Assembly: GCA_030849465.1 (NCBI GenBank)
Contig: JARVLF010000006.1
Location: forward strand, 806,001-870,000
DNA: 64,000 nucleotides
Direction: 5' to 3'
From: Moesziomyces globuligerus
Lineage: Eukaryota > Basidiomycota > Ustilaginomycetes > Ustilaginales > Ustilaginaceae
The notes below the pieces were generated by a model that was given only the letters and a program-made list of their open reading frames with translations, had not been told where the DNA came from and did not search any database. Shown in pieces: positions 54,111 to 63,689 of the stretch; within the stretch, counting starts at the first letter, position 1; every line of letters begins with the position of its first letter. The position numbers and the translations under genes are program-made.

Positions 54111-55844
54111 ATGGGTTTGATGGGTCTGAAAGAGGGAAGGCCGGAGACCGACATGGTCCCGACCTTCATCGGCCTGCGCGGCATCAAGCTTAACTGGGCC
54201 ATCGGCTTCGCCGCCTCGGCCGGTTTCCTGCTTTTCGGTTACGACCAGGGTGTGCTGGGTTCGCTTTACACGCTTCCGTCGTGGAACCAGCAATTCCCCG
54301 AGATCAACACGTCCGCCGTCGGCGAAAGCGGCGCCACCTCGACTGCCGCCGTCCTCCAGGGTCTGGTGACTGGTGTCTATGAGCTTGGCTGCTTCGTCGG
54401 TGCCATTTCCATGCTCTACCTCGGTAACCTGCTCGGCCGAAGGGCCAACATTTGGATCGGATCTATCATCATGGCTATTGGCACCGTCGGCTGCACGGCT
54501 TCGTACAGCCTTGCACAGCTTTTCGTCTTCCGTGTCATCCTCGGTATCGGCAACGGTATGCACACTGCCACCATCCCCGTGTGGCAGAGTGAGTGCTCGC
54601 CTCCCCACAAGCGAGGCATGCTCATCATGGTCGAGGGTGCCATGATCACCGGTGGTATCGCCATGGCCTACTGGATCGACTTTGGCTGCTTCTTCCTCGA
54701 CCCCAGCTCGGCTGCCTGGCGTCTGCCCATCGCGCTCCAGCTCATCCTCATCTTCCCCACCTTCGTCACCATCTACCTCCCTGAGTCGCCCCGTTGGCTC
54801 ATGCTCAAGGGCCGCGAGGACGACGCACGACAAGTCGTGGCTGCGCTCGACAACGTCCCCATTGACGACCCCTTGGTCGGCAAGAAGCTCCACGAAATCT
54901 CCGCTTCGCTCGTCGCCGCGAAGACGACCGGAATCACAGACCTCTTCACCAACGGCCCCGAGCGCAACTTCCACCGCACCGTCCTTGGCTTCATGTCGCA
55001 GATGTTCCAGCAGATCTCCGGTATCAACCTCATCACATACTACATCGGAAAGACGCTCCAGGAGCAGCTCGGCTTCTCGGATATCAACTCGCGTATCCTC
55101 GCGGCCGCCAACGGTACGGAGTACTTTATCGCCTCTTGGGCCGCCGTCTTCTTTATCGAGAAGATGGGCCGTCGTCCGCTCATGCTTGGTGGTGCCGCCG
55201 GCCAGTGCATCTGCATGATCATCCTCGCCGTTATGGACGTGCCTGCCGTCAAGTACTTCTCCACCAACGGCGTTCCCGATCCTGCACGCAGCAAGACCGC
55301 CCCCGGTGTCGTCTCGGTCGTGTTCTTCTTCCTCTTCAACACGTCTTTCGCTTGGGGATGGCTCGGCATGACGTGGCTCTACCCCGCCGAGATCACTCCG
55401 CTCGCGATCCGAGCCCAGGCCAACGGTATCTCTACTTCAGCGAACTGGTTGTTCAACTTCTTAGTTGTGATGATCACTCCGATTCTCTTCGAGCGCATCG
55501 CCTTCCACACGTATACGCTCTTCGCGGTCCTCAACTTCGTCATCCTCGTCGTCACGTACTTCATCTTCCCCGAAACCGCCGGCCGATCGCTCGAGGAGAT
55601 GTCGGCGATCTTTGCGCACTCGAGCAAGATCAACCCGTACGACGTTGTTCGCAAGGAGAAGGTCACGCCGCGCCGCTACGACAAGCAGGGCAACCTCATC
55701 AACGACGACCTCGACATTGTGGCCGATTACAACAACGATGTCGAGAAGGGCGCCAAGACGGGCAACAACACCAACCTCGCCACCGAGGATGCCACCGCCA
55801 CGCCTTCGTCCGAGGGCAACACCTCTGGCGAGCACAGCCGATGA
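54111..55844 (+). CDS. MFS sugar transporter (hexose/STL1-like)
   Basis: The protein has 577 residues from the ATG at 54111, which sits in a perfect GCCACCATGG context; the frame is open upstream only with a GTG. Sugar-porter signatures are all present: FGYDQGVLGSL in TM1, GNLLGRRANIW, LPESPRWLMLKGR after TM6, FQQISGINLITYYIGKTLQ in TM7, IEKMGRRPLML, YPAEITPLAIRAQANGIS and FPETAGRSLEEM after TM12. Twelve membrane segments are expected at the plasma membrane. The C-terminal tail is hydrophilic with Asn/Thr-rich sequence. The substrate cannot be set from sequence alone; hexoses or polyols are likely. No intron is seen. The long upstream gap and TATA box suggest transcriptional regulation. Confidence 0.95.
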   Translation: MGLMGLKEGRPETDMVPTFIGLRGIKLNWAIGFAASAGFLLFGYDQGVLGSLYTLPSWNQQFPEINTSAVGESGATSTAAVLQGLVTGVYELGCFVGAISMLYLGNLLGRRANIWIGSIIMAIGTVGCTASYSLAQLFVFRVILGIGNGMHTATIPVWQSECSPPHKRGMLIMVEGAMITGGIAMAYWIDFGCFFLDPSSAAWRLPIALQLILIFPTFVTIYLPESPRWLMLKGREDDARQVVAALDNVPIDDPLVGKKLHEISASLVAAKTTGITDLFTNGPERNFHRTVLGFMSQMFQQISGINLITYYIGKTLQEQLGFSDINSRILAAANGTEYFIASWAAVFFIEKMGRRPLMLGGAAGQCICMIILAVMDVPAVKYFSTNGVPDPARSKTAPGVVSVVFFFLFNTSFAWGWLGMTWLYPAEITPLAIRAQANGISTSANWLFNFLVVMITPILFERIAFHTYTLFAVLNFVILVVTYFIFPETAGRSLEEMSAIFAHSSKINPYDVVRKEKVTPRRYDKQGNLINDDLDIVADYNNDVEKGAKTGNNTNLATEDATATPSSEGNTSGEHSR

Positions 55845-57100
55845 TGTGTGGTGGAATCGCAGGATAGAGAGAGGCTCTGACATAGATGCTGCGCCGTTGC
55901 AAACGTGCTGGCGACTCCGGATCGTTTCGCTTTCCTCTGTTCTTTTTCCCCCCTTCATGTCTCGCATGCCACGTACGACTCCCCTCTTCCTTTGCTTGTA
56001 CTTACGTTACTTGGCGCTGGTCTGATGACGCTGCATATACCATTCTTTCGCGTCGTCGCCCCGCTATTACGCTTGACTGTGTGCTGTGCGTGTCGCTGGA
56101 ATTTGCTGGAGTGCGTGGAGGCGACCGATGATGATGCTCCGTCGTGGTCCAGGGCGACAGCGCTGCTATATTGAAGTGGTTGGAGAAGACGAAAAGCATG
56201 CTGTCACGACGCAGAGCGATCTGCTTCTCACCATGGGGAGATGTGGTCTGCACCGACCGCGTGCTCGGGCCATGACCGGGACAAGCTAGCTGATAATTTC
56301 TCACGGTAAAAGGCAAGCCGCTAACCTGATGGCCAGCTGTGAAGTCCATTGAAACACCTTTGGTGCGACGAAGAGGAGAACGAAGCCAAAACAGTGTACT
56401 GGATCTGGAAGATACCTTTTCTCTTCAGCGGCTTGCAAAGTTCAGTGACATCACGGCCGCTTGGTCAGATTTACTGACAGCGAGGACAAAGGCTACAGCA
56501 AGACCTGGTCGGTGTAAAGGCATCAATAGCATGGCTTGAATGGAAAGTGTGATGAAAAAGAGACGTTCATCTCGAGGGGTGGTGCTCTTGCGACCACGGC
56601 ACAATGCGCAGCCCGTGCCTCAGCCAACTAACGCAGGAACGATCGGACCCACTTGGTCAGGAAGATCGGATTTCTGGACTGCGCACGGTGATGAGATGGT
56701 TGTCAGAACAAGTGCCGTGAATGAGACGCTTCGCAAAGCAAGTGCCGAGTTGCTGTGCATGTGTCGGTTGGTGAGACAAGTGCCGATCTTTTGAGATGAA
56801 GTTCTCCCGCACCAGACCAATGAGACTCCGAGGCCCACTTGTCACCACAGCGTCCCACTCACCGTGGAAGCTCAACGCAGCCGCCCCGCGTCCCTTCTGT
56901 TGAGCCAGCAGGGTGTGAAAGGCAGCGCTCGTGCTGAGTTTGGCAACCAGATGGTCAAAAGCTACCGCTTGTCAACGCTGTCCATTGTATTTCACACTGA
57001 AGTGCCCCACACTGTTTGTTTGTCAAGTGCCTCACAGACACAACACCCTTGTATATCTCCGTTGTGCCTCCTATCGTGTGACTGGTCATTTCCCAAAGCC
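55845..57100. other. gene-poor region downstream of the sugar transporter
   Basis: No gene is recognised. Short frames occur on both strands without motifs. The sequence is lower in GC than the flanking genes, and its distal end grades into transposon relics, so part of it may be unrecognised element sequence. Confidence 0.5.
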
Positions 57101-57103
57101 TCA

Positions 57104-57538
57104 CTAAAACATGCCTCTGATCTGTTTCAGTGGCATGGTGGAGAAGACCAGGTCCAGCGTGGAGCCCTCTGCATTGGGCTTGGCAAAGGTGATGGTGTCA
57201 GGGGGTGTAGACAAGGCCATGTTCCTACTGAGTACCCAATCAGACAGCTGGTCAACAAGCTCCACCTCTGGGCCGCATGCTGGTTGGGAGCCTGGCGCCC
57301 ATGGACCCTGTGGGTGGTTCAAGTCACCTGCAACAACCATCTCCTTGGTCGAAGGGCACTGTTCCAGCCACCCATCAATGTGCGCCAATACCGCCTCCTG
57401 TTCTTGCTGCGCTTGGGCAGCTGTGACCCCTGCGTGTAGCCGACTGCGGAGGTAGATAGAGACGAAGAGGATGGGTGCAGTGGGAGCTGCATTTGCTTTG
57501 GAGTTTGGGTGTATAAGACACCCCACGGCAAACTCCAA
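57104..57538 (-). mobile_element. relic of a LINE (non-LTR retrotransposon) endonuclease domain
   Basis: This 145-codon minus-strand frame matches the second half of a LINE-type endonuclease/exonuclease/phosphatase domain. Landmarks are ILFVSIYLRS, MVVAGDLNHPQGPW (the GDxN active-site strand), LSDWVLSRNMALSTPPDTIT and STLDLVFST (the conserved Ser/Asp segment). It has no start codon and no N-terminal half, and it ends before the final His motif. No reverse transcriptase follows, so it is a dead fragment. Its composition is less GC-biased than the host genes. Its 5' edge lies within 25 bp of a transposase fragment on the other strand. Confidence 0.8.
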
Positions 57539-57540
57539 GG

Positions 57541-57560
57541 CAGGGGTCAGCAGGGGTCAG
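57541..57560. repeat. direct repeat at the junction of two transposon relics
   Basis: Two adjacent copies of CAGGGGTCAG sit exactly between the LINE endonuclease fragment and the Tc1-like transposase fragment. Confidence 0.85.
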
Positions 57561-57564
57561 CTTG

Positions 57565-57762
57565 TGGATGGCAAGAGGGGCCTCCTTACACACAGCAATA
57601 GCTGCCCAAGACTGGTTTGGCATGGGGCGGGTTGACGTTGTTGGCGGCCTCAGGCGCGATTGGGGCAAAATGACGGTGGCAGAGTGCCAGAGGTTCATTG
57701 AAAGCATGCCACAGCGTCTAGAGGCGGCAAGAGGGGCCAAAGGCGGCCATGCAAAGCAGTGA
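57565..57762 (+). mobile_element. relic of a Tc1/mariner-like transposase C-terminus
   Basis: The plus-strand frame ends with GASLHTAIAAQDWFGMGRVD, then RRDWGKMTVAECQRFIESMP and RLEAARGAKGGHAKQ before a stop. This is the C-terminal pattern of Tc1/mariner DDE transposases (HTA near the second catalytic Asp, then the SMPxR-AAKGG tail). The catalytic Asp expected just before GASLHTA is replaced by Arg (MARGAS), and the block that normally carries the third acidic residue (WPxxSPDLNPIE type) is missing between VDVV and the RRDWGKM segment. It is therefore an inactive remnant. No terminal inverted repeat was located by eye. Confidence 0.75.
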
Positions 57763-58040
57763 AGCATGCTACATAGCCTGTAATGATGCGGCAATTGTAC
57801 GATCACCAACAGCACATCCGGAATTCACCGTTTGCTCAGAGACGCCGCACTCACAGGATTCAAGCGATAAAGGCTGTGATGGCCATACTCGCAGCTTCGC
57901 GCCACGCGACAAGACTGACCACAGCAAACACGCGGCCAAGGATTCAAGCGGAGAACTGTTCTGTGATTGCCACTCGCACGGCTTTGGGTGACCAATCAAA
58001 AGCACCGCCACGCGATCCGTCGTCCGAGTAGGACTGGAAA
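57763..58040. other. 3' flank of the large glutamine-rich protein gene
   Basis: This segment separates the transposase relic from the stop codon of the 1882-aa gene. It contains no recognisable gene. Confidence 0.5.
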
Positions 58041-61000
58041 TCACCACAAGCCCGGCGTGGAGGAGAAACCCGAGTAGGCGTAAGCGACGTTGTGCTGGGC
58101 TCCGTACGAGTGTGCGGCCGCATCGTGGCTATCGATGCCCGAGGCAGCGTGGTCCTGGCTGTGTTCCTGCTGCTGCTGCTGCTGTTGCTGTGCACTCTGC
58201 TGCTGCGTTTGCTGCGGCTGCTGCGGCTGCGGCTGCTGCGGCTGCTGCTGCTGAGGCTGTTGCTTCTGCTGCTTCTGCGAGAACTTCTGCGGGTTAAACA
58301 CGCTAGCCGCGGGCCGCAGCACGCTGCCGCTCACGCTGGGCGAGGCAGTCGACGAGGTCGACCACTTTGCCGAGGCACTGCCTGCGTTCGAGGTAGTCGA
58401 CGGCTGCGCCTGACCCTGCGCCTGCGAGCCCGCTGCATACCTCGACGGCTGCTGGTAGCCCCTGGCGCCGTAAAAGTCGTTGCGTCCCGAGCCGAAGGCG
58501 CCGCCCATGCTGTCATCCAGCACACCGAGCCCGTCCATTCCATTGCTCGGCGAAGCCCTCGTGCCGCCCGTCGCTCCTCCACTACTGGCAAAGAGCGAGT
58601 AGCCCGACACGCCGCTCGACGTCAGGTTGTTCGTGTGACGGCTCATACCACTGTACGGCGATCCGGGCGCACTCCGAGCCGCGGACGCGTGCGATCCGTA
58701 CTGCCCGTACGTCGATCGGTTCGGCGTCATCGAGCCACCGCTATAGTTCGACATGCCATACAGAGCATCTGCCGTCATGCTCGACATGTTGCCCGACGAG
58801 TTGCCCGTGTATCCACCATACGCGCCAAACGCGCTCTGGCCCAGTCCGTTGCCGCCTTCCTGCTGTCGCTCTCGCGGAGAATACGGCGAAGTCTGATGCG
58901 AAGAATGCTGACCGTACGCTGCGCTGCCGCCGAGCGAAGTGTAAGCACTCGAGCTCGCCTGCAACGCAGCCGAGTTGTGCTGGCCAGCTTCGCGGGCCCG
59001 GGCGCCAGACGCATCCATCCCAGCGGAAGGGCTGCGCGAGGTGGGGTCGAATCCATTCACTCGGCTCGCGACGGGCGAGAGGTCGCGAGCATCGCCGCCG
59101 ATCTCGGGCGCAGCGCGACCGTACGCCTGGAAGCGGTTGAACGTCGACGAGCCCCATCGGTCGCCGCCCTCCTCCTGCGCACCGGCCAGGTGACTCTCGT
59201 CGGCACGGAAATCGTGCATGCTCATCGGCAAGGTCGAAGGCAGGAAGTCGTCGCCGATGTCCTTGAGGGAGTTCTGCATCTCGCCAGAGTGCGAGTTGGT
59301 TGCCAGCGACCAGACGCTCTTGATGTGGTCTCGATCGGCCAGGTTCGACGAGCGAGGCTCGAGCACGGGGAAGGTGAGCGAACTCTGTCCCCACGTGCCT
59401 TGTGTCGACAGGCTGGGAGACGGCAGCATAGAGCCGCTGCTGGCAGGCGTCTGCGTCTGCGATGCCCTCGTAGACCCAGGAATACCGAACGGCGAGAGAC
59501 TGCCGCGCGGCCCGCCTGCATCGGCCTTGATCTCGCTGTTGACCATGAACGAGACGGGCGAGGGCGTGTTGACTTGGCGTTCGTCGAAGAACGCCACAGC
59601 GGCATTCGAGCCTCGTCGACCCTTGGCACGGAACGCGCCAGGAGCAGCATGGGAGCCGAAGGCGTCCGCCGCAAAATCGTTTTGCGGGTAGTCGAGCGGT
59701 CCCAGCGAGCCGGGAGCGGCGCCGACGTGGAATGCCCTGCTGCGGTCCTCGAACGAAGTTGGCTGGGAAGCCCCGCCCGACGACAGAACCTCACCAATGA
59801 TGGCATCTGTAGCACGATCCACGTGGCGTAAGGTCGCTGCTGCGCCATGCCTGTCCGGAATTGGACCGACAGCAGAAGGCTGGACGACCGTGGCATGGTG
59901 ACCTGGCAGGCGCACTTGGATTTGGGCGCCAGGTGTCACACCAGAGGACTGGCCGTCCATGGCAAGACCACCAGCCAGTCCGGCCCGGTCGAGTTCGGAC
60001 CACTGCGGAGTGAGGTCGAAGCGAGCCTGCTTCCTCGCGCCGAGGGCGCTGTTCTGCGCGGCGATCTGCGGCACGATCGAGGGGAGCCCGCGCGGGAGGA
60101 CGCGAGACGGCAGCTTGACAGTCGTGATGACGGTGCCGCGGTGGAAACGCTTGGGGAAGAACTGGTCGTCTCGGGACAGGGTCTTGATGGACAGGTGCGC
60201 GAGCGGAGGATCCCAAGTAAGAGGATAGACCTGCCTGCTGGGTGCCTTCATGGCAGCCACCCTCGCTGCAAGCTGCTTCTGCTGGTAGCGGTTGAGCCTG
60301 GGGCGGGAGCGCGAAGGATTGAGATGGACGACGAAGCGGTTCCAGGCCGGTGGGCCGTCTTGAGCGACCTCTTGCCTGGTCTCCTGCGCCTCTTTCGGTA
60401 CGACCGGATACAGTCGCACGGGAGCCGGAGGTGCGACTGAGACTGCCTCTCTGGATGCAGGTGGTGAGCTCCTGCGCGGCTGCTTCTCCTGGGAGACGGG
60501 CTGGGTCGAGCTTACGCCGGCACCAGCCTTTCTGGAAGGTCGAGCCACAGGGTCGTTTGTTGCATTCTGCGGCCTTGAGGTCGGGACAGGCTCAGCGGCG
60601 GACTCACGTGATCGGTCTTCGACCGAAGGCATGCTGGCTGCTTTCGGGGGTCGGGCGAGGATCGTTCTCGGGGCGTCAGTCAAGTCTGCCTTTGCGACAG
60701 TCTCTGCAGTCCTGGGGCCGGACTCGACTTGTGCGGGGCGGGCTCCATTGGCCGCTTCGCTGCGTTCGTCCGCCCTCGCCCTTGCCTGCTCTTTGCGATA
60801 CGCCTCCCTCTGCTCCCTTCGTGATGGCTGACGTTCGGATTCGCTGCTCTGCTGCTCACGAAGAGCAGTGATGCCCGCTTGCACAGCAGTGATGCCTGCA
60901 ATGGAGGTGACGCCGTGGTCCTTGTGAGCAGTTGGTGTCTGCACTCTACGCGACCTGGCGGAATCCGCTGCGGCATCCATGGGGCGCGCGTTCCTCCAAG

Positions 61001-63689
61001 ACGCAGCGCTGTCTGCCGGACCAGCTTTCCTGACTGGAGCGCTTTCGGCAGCAGCAGTTGCCGCCGCCGCCGCGGCAGCCGCCACTGCTGCGGCTGCTCT
61101 TGCTGCCGCTTCCTCGGCGGCTCGCTTCTGAGCAGCGGCTTTCTGCGCTTCGGCCTCCTTTTCTCGCTGCTGCTGGGCAGCTTTGATCCTCTCTTCAATA
61201 GCAAGCGCCTTCTGCTTGGCACGCTCCTTTTCAGCCAACCTGGCCTTTTCCTCCTCCTCTCGACGCTTGCGGGCGCGCTCGATAGCAGCATGCACGTCCT
61301 CCTCCGGTGCAGAAGGAGCCGGTTGAGAGGCAGCTGAGGGCGTCGGCGTAGAAGTCGGAGCTCCGGCTGCCTCGGCTGAAGGTGCGACTCTGGGGGTGGC
61401 TGCCGCCTTTGGACCCCAGGGTGGCCGAGCTGCGCCGTCTGTACGGACAGCAGTCTGCTCGTTGCGAGGCAGGATCTGGCCTGGTGCTGTCTGTGCTGAG
61501 CTGTCGACAGCATGCGGTGCGCTCGGGCGCGGCACCTCGTCGATGGCATGCGAAGTCTTGCGTCCGACGGCGTCAGTTGCAGTGGCTGGCGCAACGGGGC
61601 GCAGGTTCTGAGCAAGATGGGGGGGCAAGGGTCGACCGGCCTGCGCGGGCGGGCGGCCATCGCCAGGGCCTGCCTTTGCGAGATGAGGGGGAAGAGGCCT
61701 GCCGTTAGAAGGCGGCGCGCCTGCGGTGGGAGCGGGAGCCTCTCTCGGTTGCACCGGAGGCCTGTCGCGCGACGACAGGATGGCACGCGGCGGTTGCTCT
61801 TGGTGTTGCTGCTGCTGCTGCTGCTGTTGCTGGGATGGCTGTTGCTGCGCGGGAGCTGAGGGAGCGGTGGGTCGGAGCGGTTCTGGGGCGGCAGAGACTG
61901 GGTTGAGCTGCGGGGGTGCCGCCGGCTCAGCCGATGGAGTGGCCTTGGCTGAAGCGGCGGGAGGTGCAGCTCCGGGATTCAAAGATGCCTGCCTTTGAGC
62001 CAAAGGACCCCAGGCTCGGACGGCTAGGGCCGAGGCGGCCTGGGCAGCAGGCGCAGCCGGAGCAACGTCCTGCCGTCCTCCGTAAGCGCCCGGACCAGCG
62101 CCGGTTCGGCGGTCTCGGCCGTAGGAGTAGGCGGAAGAATCGCGAGGCTCGGTGGGCGATCGTAGCGATACGGAGGCACCGGTGGTGGGAATGATGACCC
62201 TCTCGGCGCGCTGCTCGGAACGCGAGGGCCGCGCGGCAGCCTGGCCGCTTTCGGCGGGGGTGGGATCGCGGTTCTTGAGCGGACCCCAGGCGGGAGGCTG
62301 GGCAGCTGCGGGCCTTTGGCGGTCGTTTGCTACGGCGGGCGAAGGCCGAGGGGGTTGTCGCTGAGGCCAGCTGCGGTCGTGGCTAACGTCCTTGAAGCGA
62401 TCTTCCTTGGAGACGGGCGGACCATCGTCGGCGCTGTCGCGGGCGCCGGTGTCGGTGTGTGTGGGGATCTTGTACTGAGAGCCGTCACCGAACTCGACGA
62501 CTTCGCCGAGGTCTTCGTCCTCCATCTCATCCCAGTGCTTGCCGGAGCCAAGCGAGGTGCCGCGGAAGCGATCGAGAGCTTGAAGAGCAGCCTGCTGCTT
62601 GGCAGCCTCGCGGGCAGCGGCAGCGGCAGCCTTCTCCTCCTGTTCCTGCTTTGCCCTGGCGGCTTCGGCGGCAGTGGGAAAGTCGGAGAGCGTGCTTCCT
62701 CGGGTGGCGGGCGCGGGTTTGGGCGAGAGGCCGGACTTGACGCCGGCCCAGGGAGCCCGGCTGACGCTGGCGGGACTGGGAGCGCGCAGAGAGGAGCCGA
62801 GCGCAGCATTGCGAAGGCCCGGACTGGCTCGGCCTTGTCCGGAGCCACTTTCGAGGCCGGCCGAACCGGGCCTGGGCGACTCCCTTCCCATGCTCACAAG
62901 ACGGGGCGAAGCAGCGGCGCCTGCAGTGCCAGCGGCTGCGGCTGCGGCGAGGGTGGCGGGTTGGGTGGCGGGTGAATGGGCCGGTTTGGGGCTGGCGAGA
63001 GCCTTGGGCGGAGGTGCCGAAGCCTCGGAAGGTAGAGGGTCTGCTGAGCTGGGGACAGGCGGAGCGGCCGAGTCGGCAGGAGCGGCGGAAGCCAGAGAAG
63101 GAGCGGCGGCTGGCGTAGGCTGAGGCGATGCAACGGCCTTGGCGGTGGGCGTGGAAGGCTTTGTGGTAGCCCATCCTGCTGGCTGTGGCTTGGGCACGCT
63201 AGAAAGCTTTGCAGAAGTCAAGCGGGAAGTCGCGGACGGTGAGGAAAGGCGATGCGAGGGGCTGGGAGAGACCGAGGTGCCGAGCTTGAGGGTGGGGGAG
63301 GCCGTGGTGGTGGTAGGACCGGCCTTTTCGAGGAAGCGCTTGTTGACGTTGAGCGAGGTGAACTTCTTGACAGGCACGCCAGCTGCGTGGGCTGCGGACG
63401 CAGCCGCCGCCGCACTTTGCGAGGTGGTGGATGAGGCATCGGTGCGCCCCTGCACGCTCGTCAGCGCTTCGACATCACGCTCCGAGCCCGAGGCAGGGAG
63501 GGAAGATGTGGCGTCGGATGAAGCGTGCTCTGGTCTAGAATCGTTGGCCTGGTCGGGGTTCACAGACTGCTCGCCAGGCGTGGATGCCTGTGCAGATGCG
63601 GTGTTGTGGTCATCTGGAGTGGTGATCGCCTGTGGCTGGGATGGAGGAGGACTGGCGACGGCGCCCTCTGCCGTTGTTTCCTCGCTCAT
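58041..63689 (-). CDS. large disordered glutamine-, alanine- and proline-rich protein, 1882 aa
   Basis: One open frame from an ATG at 63689. Most of it is low complexity (Ala, Pro, Ser, Gln). Landmarks are KKFTSLNVNKRFLEK near residue 110, LGEVVEFGDGSQYKIPTH near 400, a polyglutamine tract at about 613-628 (encoded around 61805-61850), a charged Lys/Glu/Arg/Ala coiled coil ending in an Ala run at about 800-890, and a second Gln-rich tract near residues 1800-1840. The most ordered-looking block is about 1120-1210 (RPRLNRYQQKQLAARVAAMK, then VYPLTWDPPLAHLSIKTLS and FFPKRFHRGTVITTVKLPS). I do not recognise a family with certainty. Proteins of this style often act in RNA granules or transcription, but that is a guess. 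Coding on the minus strand is supported by continuous codon bias across 5.6 kb. Confidence 0.82.
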   Translation of the reverse strand: MSEETTAEGAVASPPPSQPQAITTPDDHNTASAQASTPGEQSVNPDQANDSRPEHASSDATSSLPASGSERDVEALTSVQGRTDASSTTSQSAAAAASAAHAAGVPVKKFTSLNVNKRFLEKAGPTTTTASPTLKLGTSVSPSPSHRLSSPSATSRLTSAKLSSVPKPQPAGWATTKPSTPTAKAVASPQPTPAAAPSLASAAPADSAAPPVPSSADPLPSEASAPPPKALASPKPAHSPATQPATLAAAAAAGTAGAAASPRLVSMGRESPRPGSAGLESGSGQGRASPGLRNAALGSSLRAPSPASVSRAPWAGVKSGLSPKPAPATRGSTLSDFPTAAEAARAKQEQEEKAAAAAAREAAKQQAALQALDRFRGTSLGSGKHWDEMEDEDLGEVVEFGDGSQYKIPTHTDTGARDSADDGPPVSKEDRFKDVSHDRSWPQRQPPRPSPAVANDRQRPAAAQPPAWGPLKNRDPTPAESGQAAARPSRSEQRAERVIIPTTGASVSLRSPTEPRDSSAYSYGRDRRTGAGPGAYGGRQDVAPAAPAAQAASALAVRAWGPLAQRQASLNPGAAPPAASAKATPSAEPAAPPQLNPVSAAPEPLRPTAPSAPAQQQPSQQQQQQQQQHQEQPPRAILSSRDRPPVQPREAPAPTAGAPPSNGRPLPPHLAKAGPGDGRPPAQAGRPLPPHLAQNLRPVAPATATDAVGRKTSHAIDEVPRPSAPHAVDSSAQTAPGQILPRNEQTAVRTDGAARPPWGPKAAATPRVAPSAEAAGAPTSTPTPSAASQPAPSAPEEDVHAAIERARKRREEEEKARLAEKERAKQKALAIEERIKAAQQQREKEAEAQKAAAQKRAAEEAAARAAAAVAAAAAAAATAAAESAPVRKAGPADSAASWRNARPMDAAADSARSRRVQTPTAHKDHGVTSIAGITAVQAGITALREQQSSESERQPSRREQREAYRKEQARARADERSEAANGARPAQVESGPRTAETVAKADLTDAPRTILARPPKAASMPSVEDRSRESAAEPVPTSRPQNATNDPVARPSRKAGAGVSSTQPVSQEKQPRRSSPPASREAVSVAPPAPVRLYPVVPKEAQETRQEVAQDGPPAWNRFVVHLNPSRSRPRLNRYQQKQLAARVAAMKAPSRQVYPLTWDPPLAHLSIKTLSRDDQFFPKRFHRGTVITTVKLPSRVLPRGLPSIVPQIAAQNSALGARKQARFDLTPQWSELDRAGLAGGLAMDGQSSGVTPGAQIQVRLPGHHATVVQPSAVGPIPDRHGAAATLRHVDRATDAIIGEVLSSGGASQPTSFEDRSRAFHVGAAPGSLGPLDYPQNDFAADAFGSHAAPGAFRAKGRRGSNAAVAFFDERQVNTPSPVSFMVNSEIKADAGGPRGSLSPFGIPGSTRASQTQTPASSGSMLPSPSLSTQGTWGQSSLTFPVLEPRSSNLADRDHIKSVWSLATNSHSGEMQNSLKDIGDDFLPSTLPMSMHDFRADESHLAGAQEEGGDRWGSSTFNRFQAYGRAAPEIGGDARDLSPVASRVNGFDPTSRSPSAGMDASGARAREAGQHNSAALQASSSAYTSLGGSAAYGQHSSHQTSPYSPRERQQEGGNGLGQSAFGAYGGYTGNSSGNMSSMTADALYGMSNYSGGSMTPNRSTYGQYGSHASAARSAPGSPYSGMSRHTNNLTSSGVSGYSLFASSGGATGGTRASPSNGMDGLGVLDDSMGGAFGSGRNDFYGARGYQQPSRYAAGSQAQGQAQPSTTSNAGSASAKWSTSSTASPSVSGSVLRPAASVFNPQKFSQKQQKQQPQQQQPQQPQPQQPQQTQQQSAQQQQQQQQEHSQDHAASGIDSHDAAAHSYGAQHNVAYAYSGFSSTPGLW

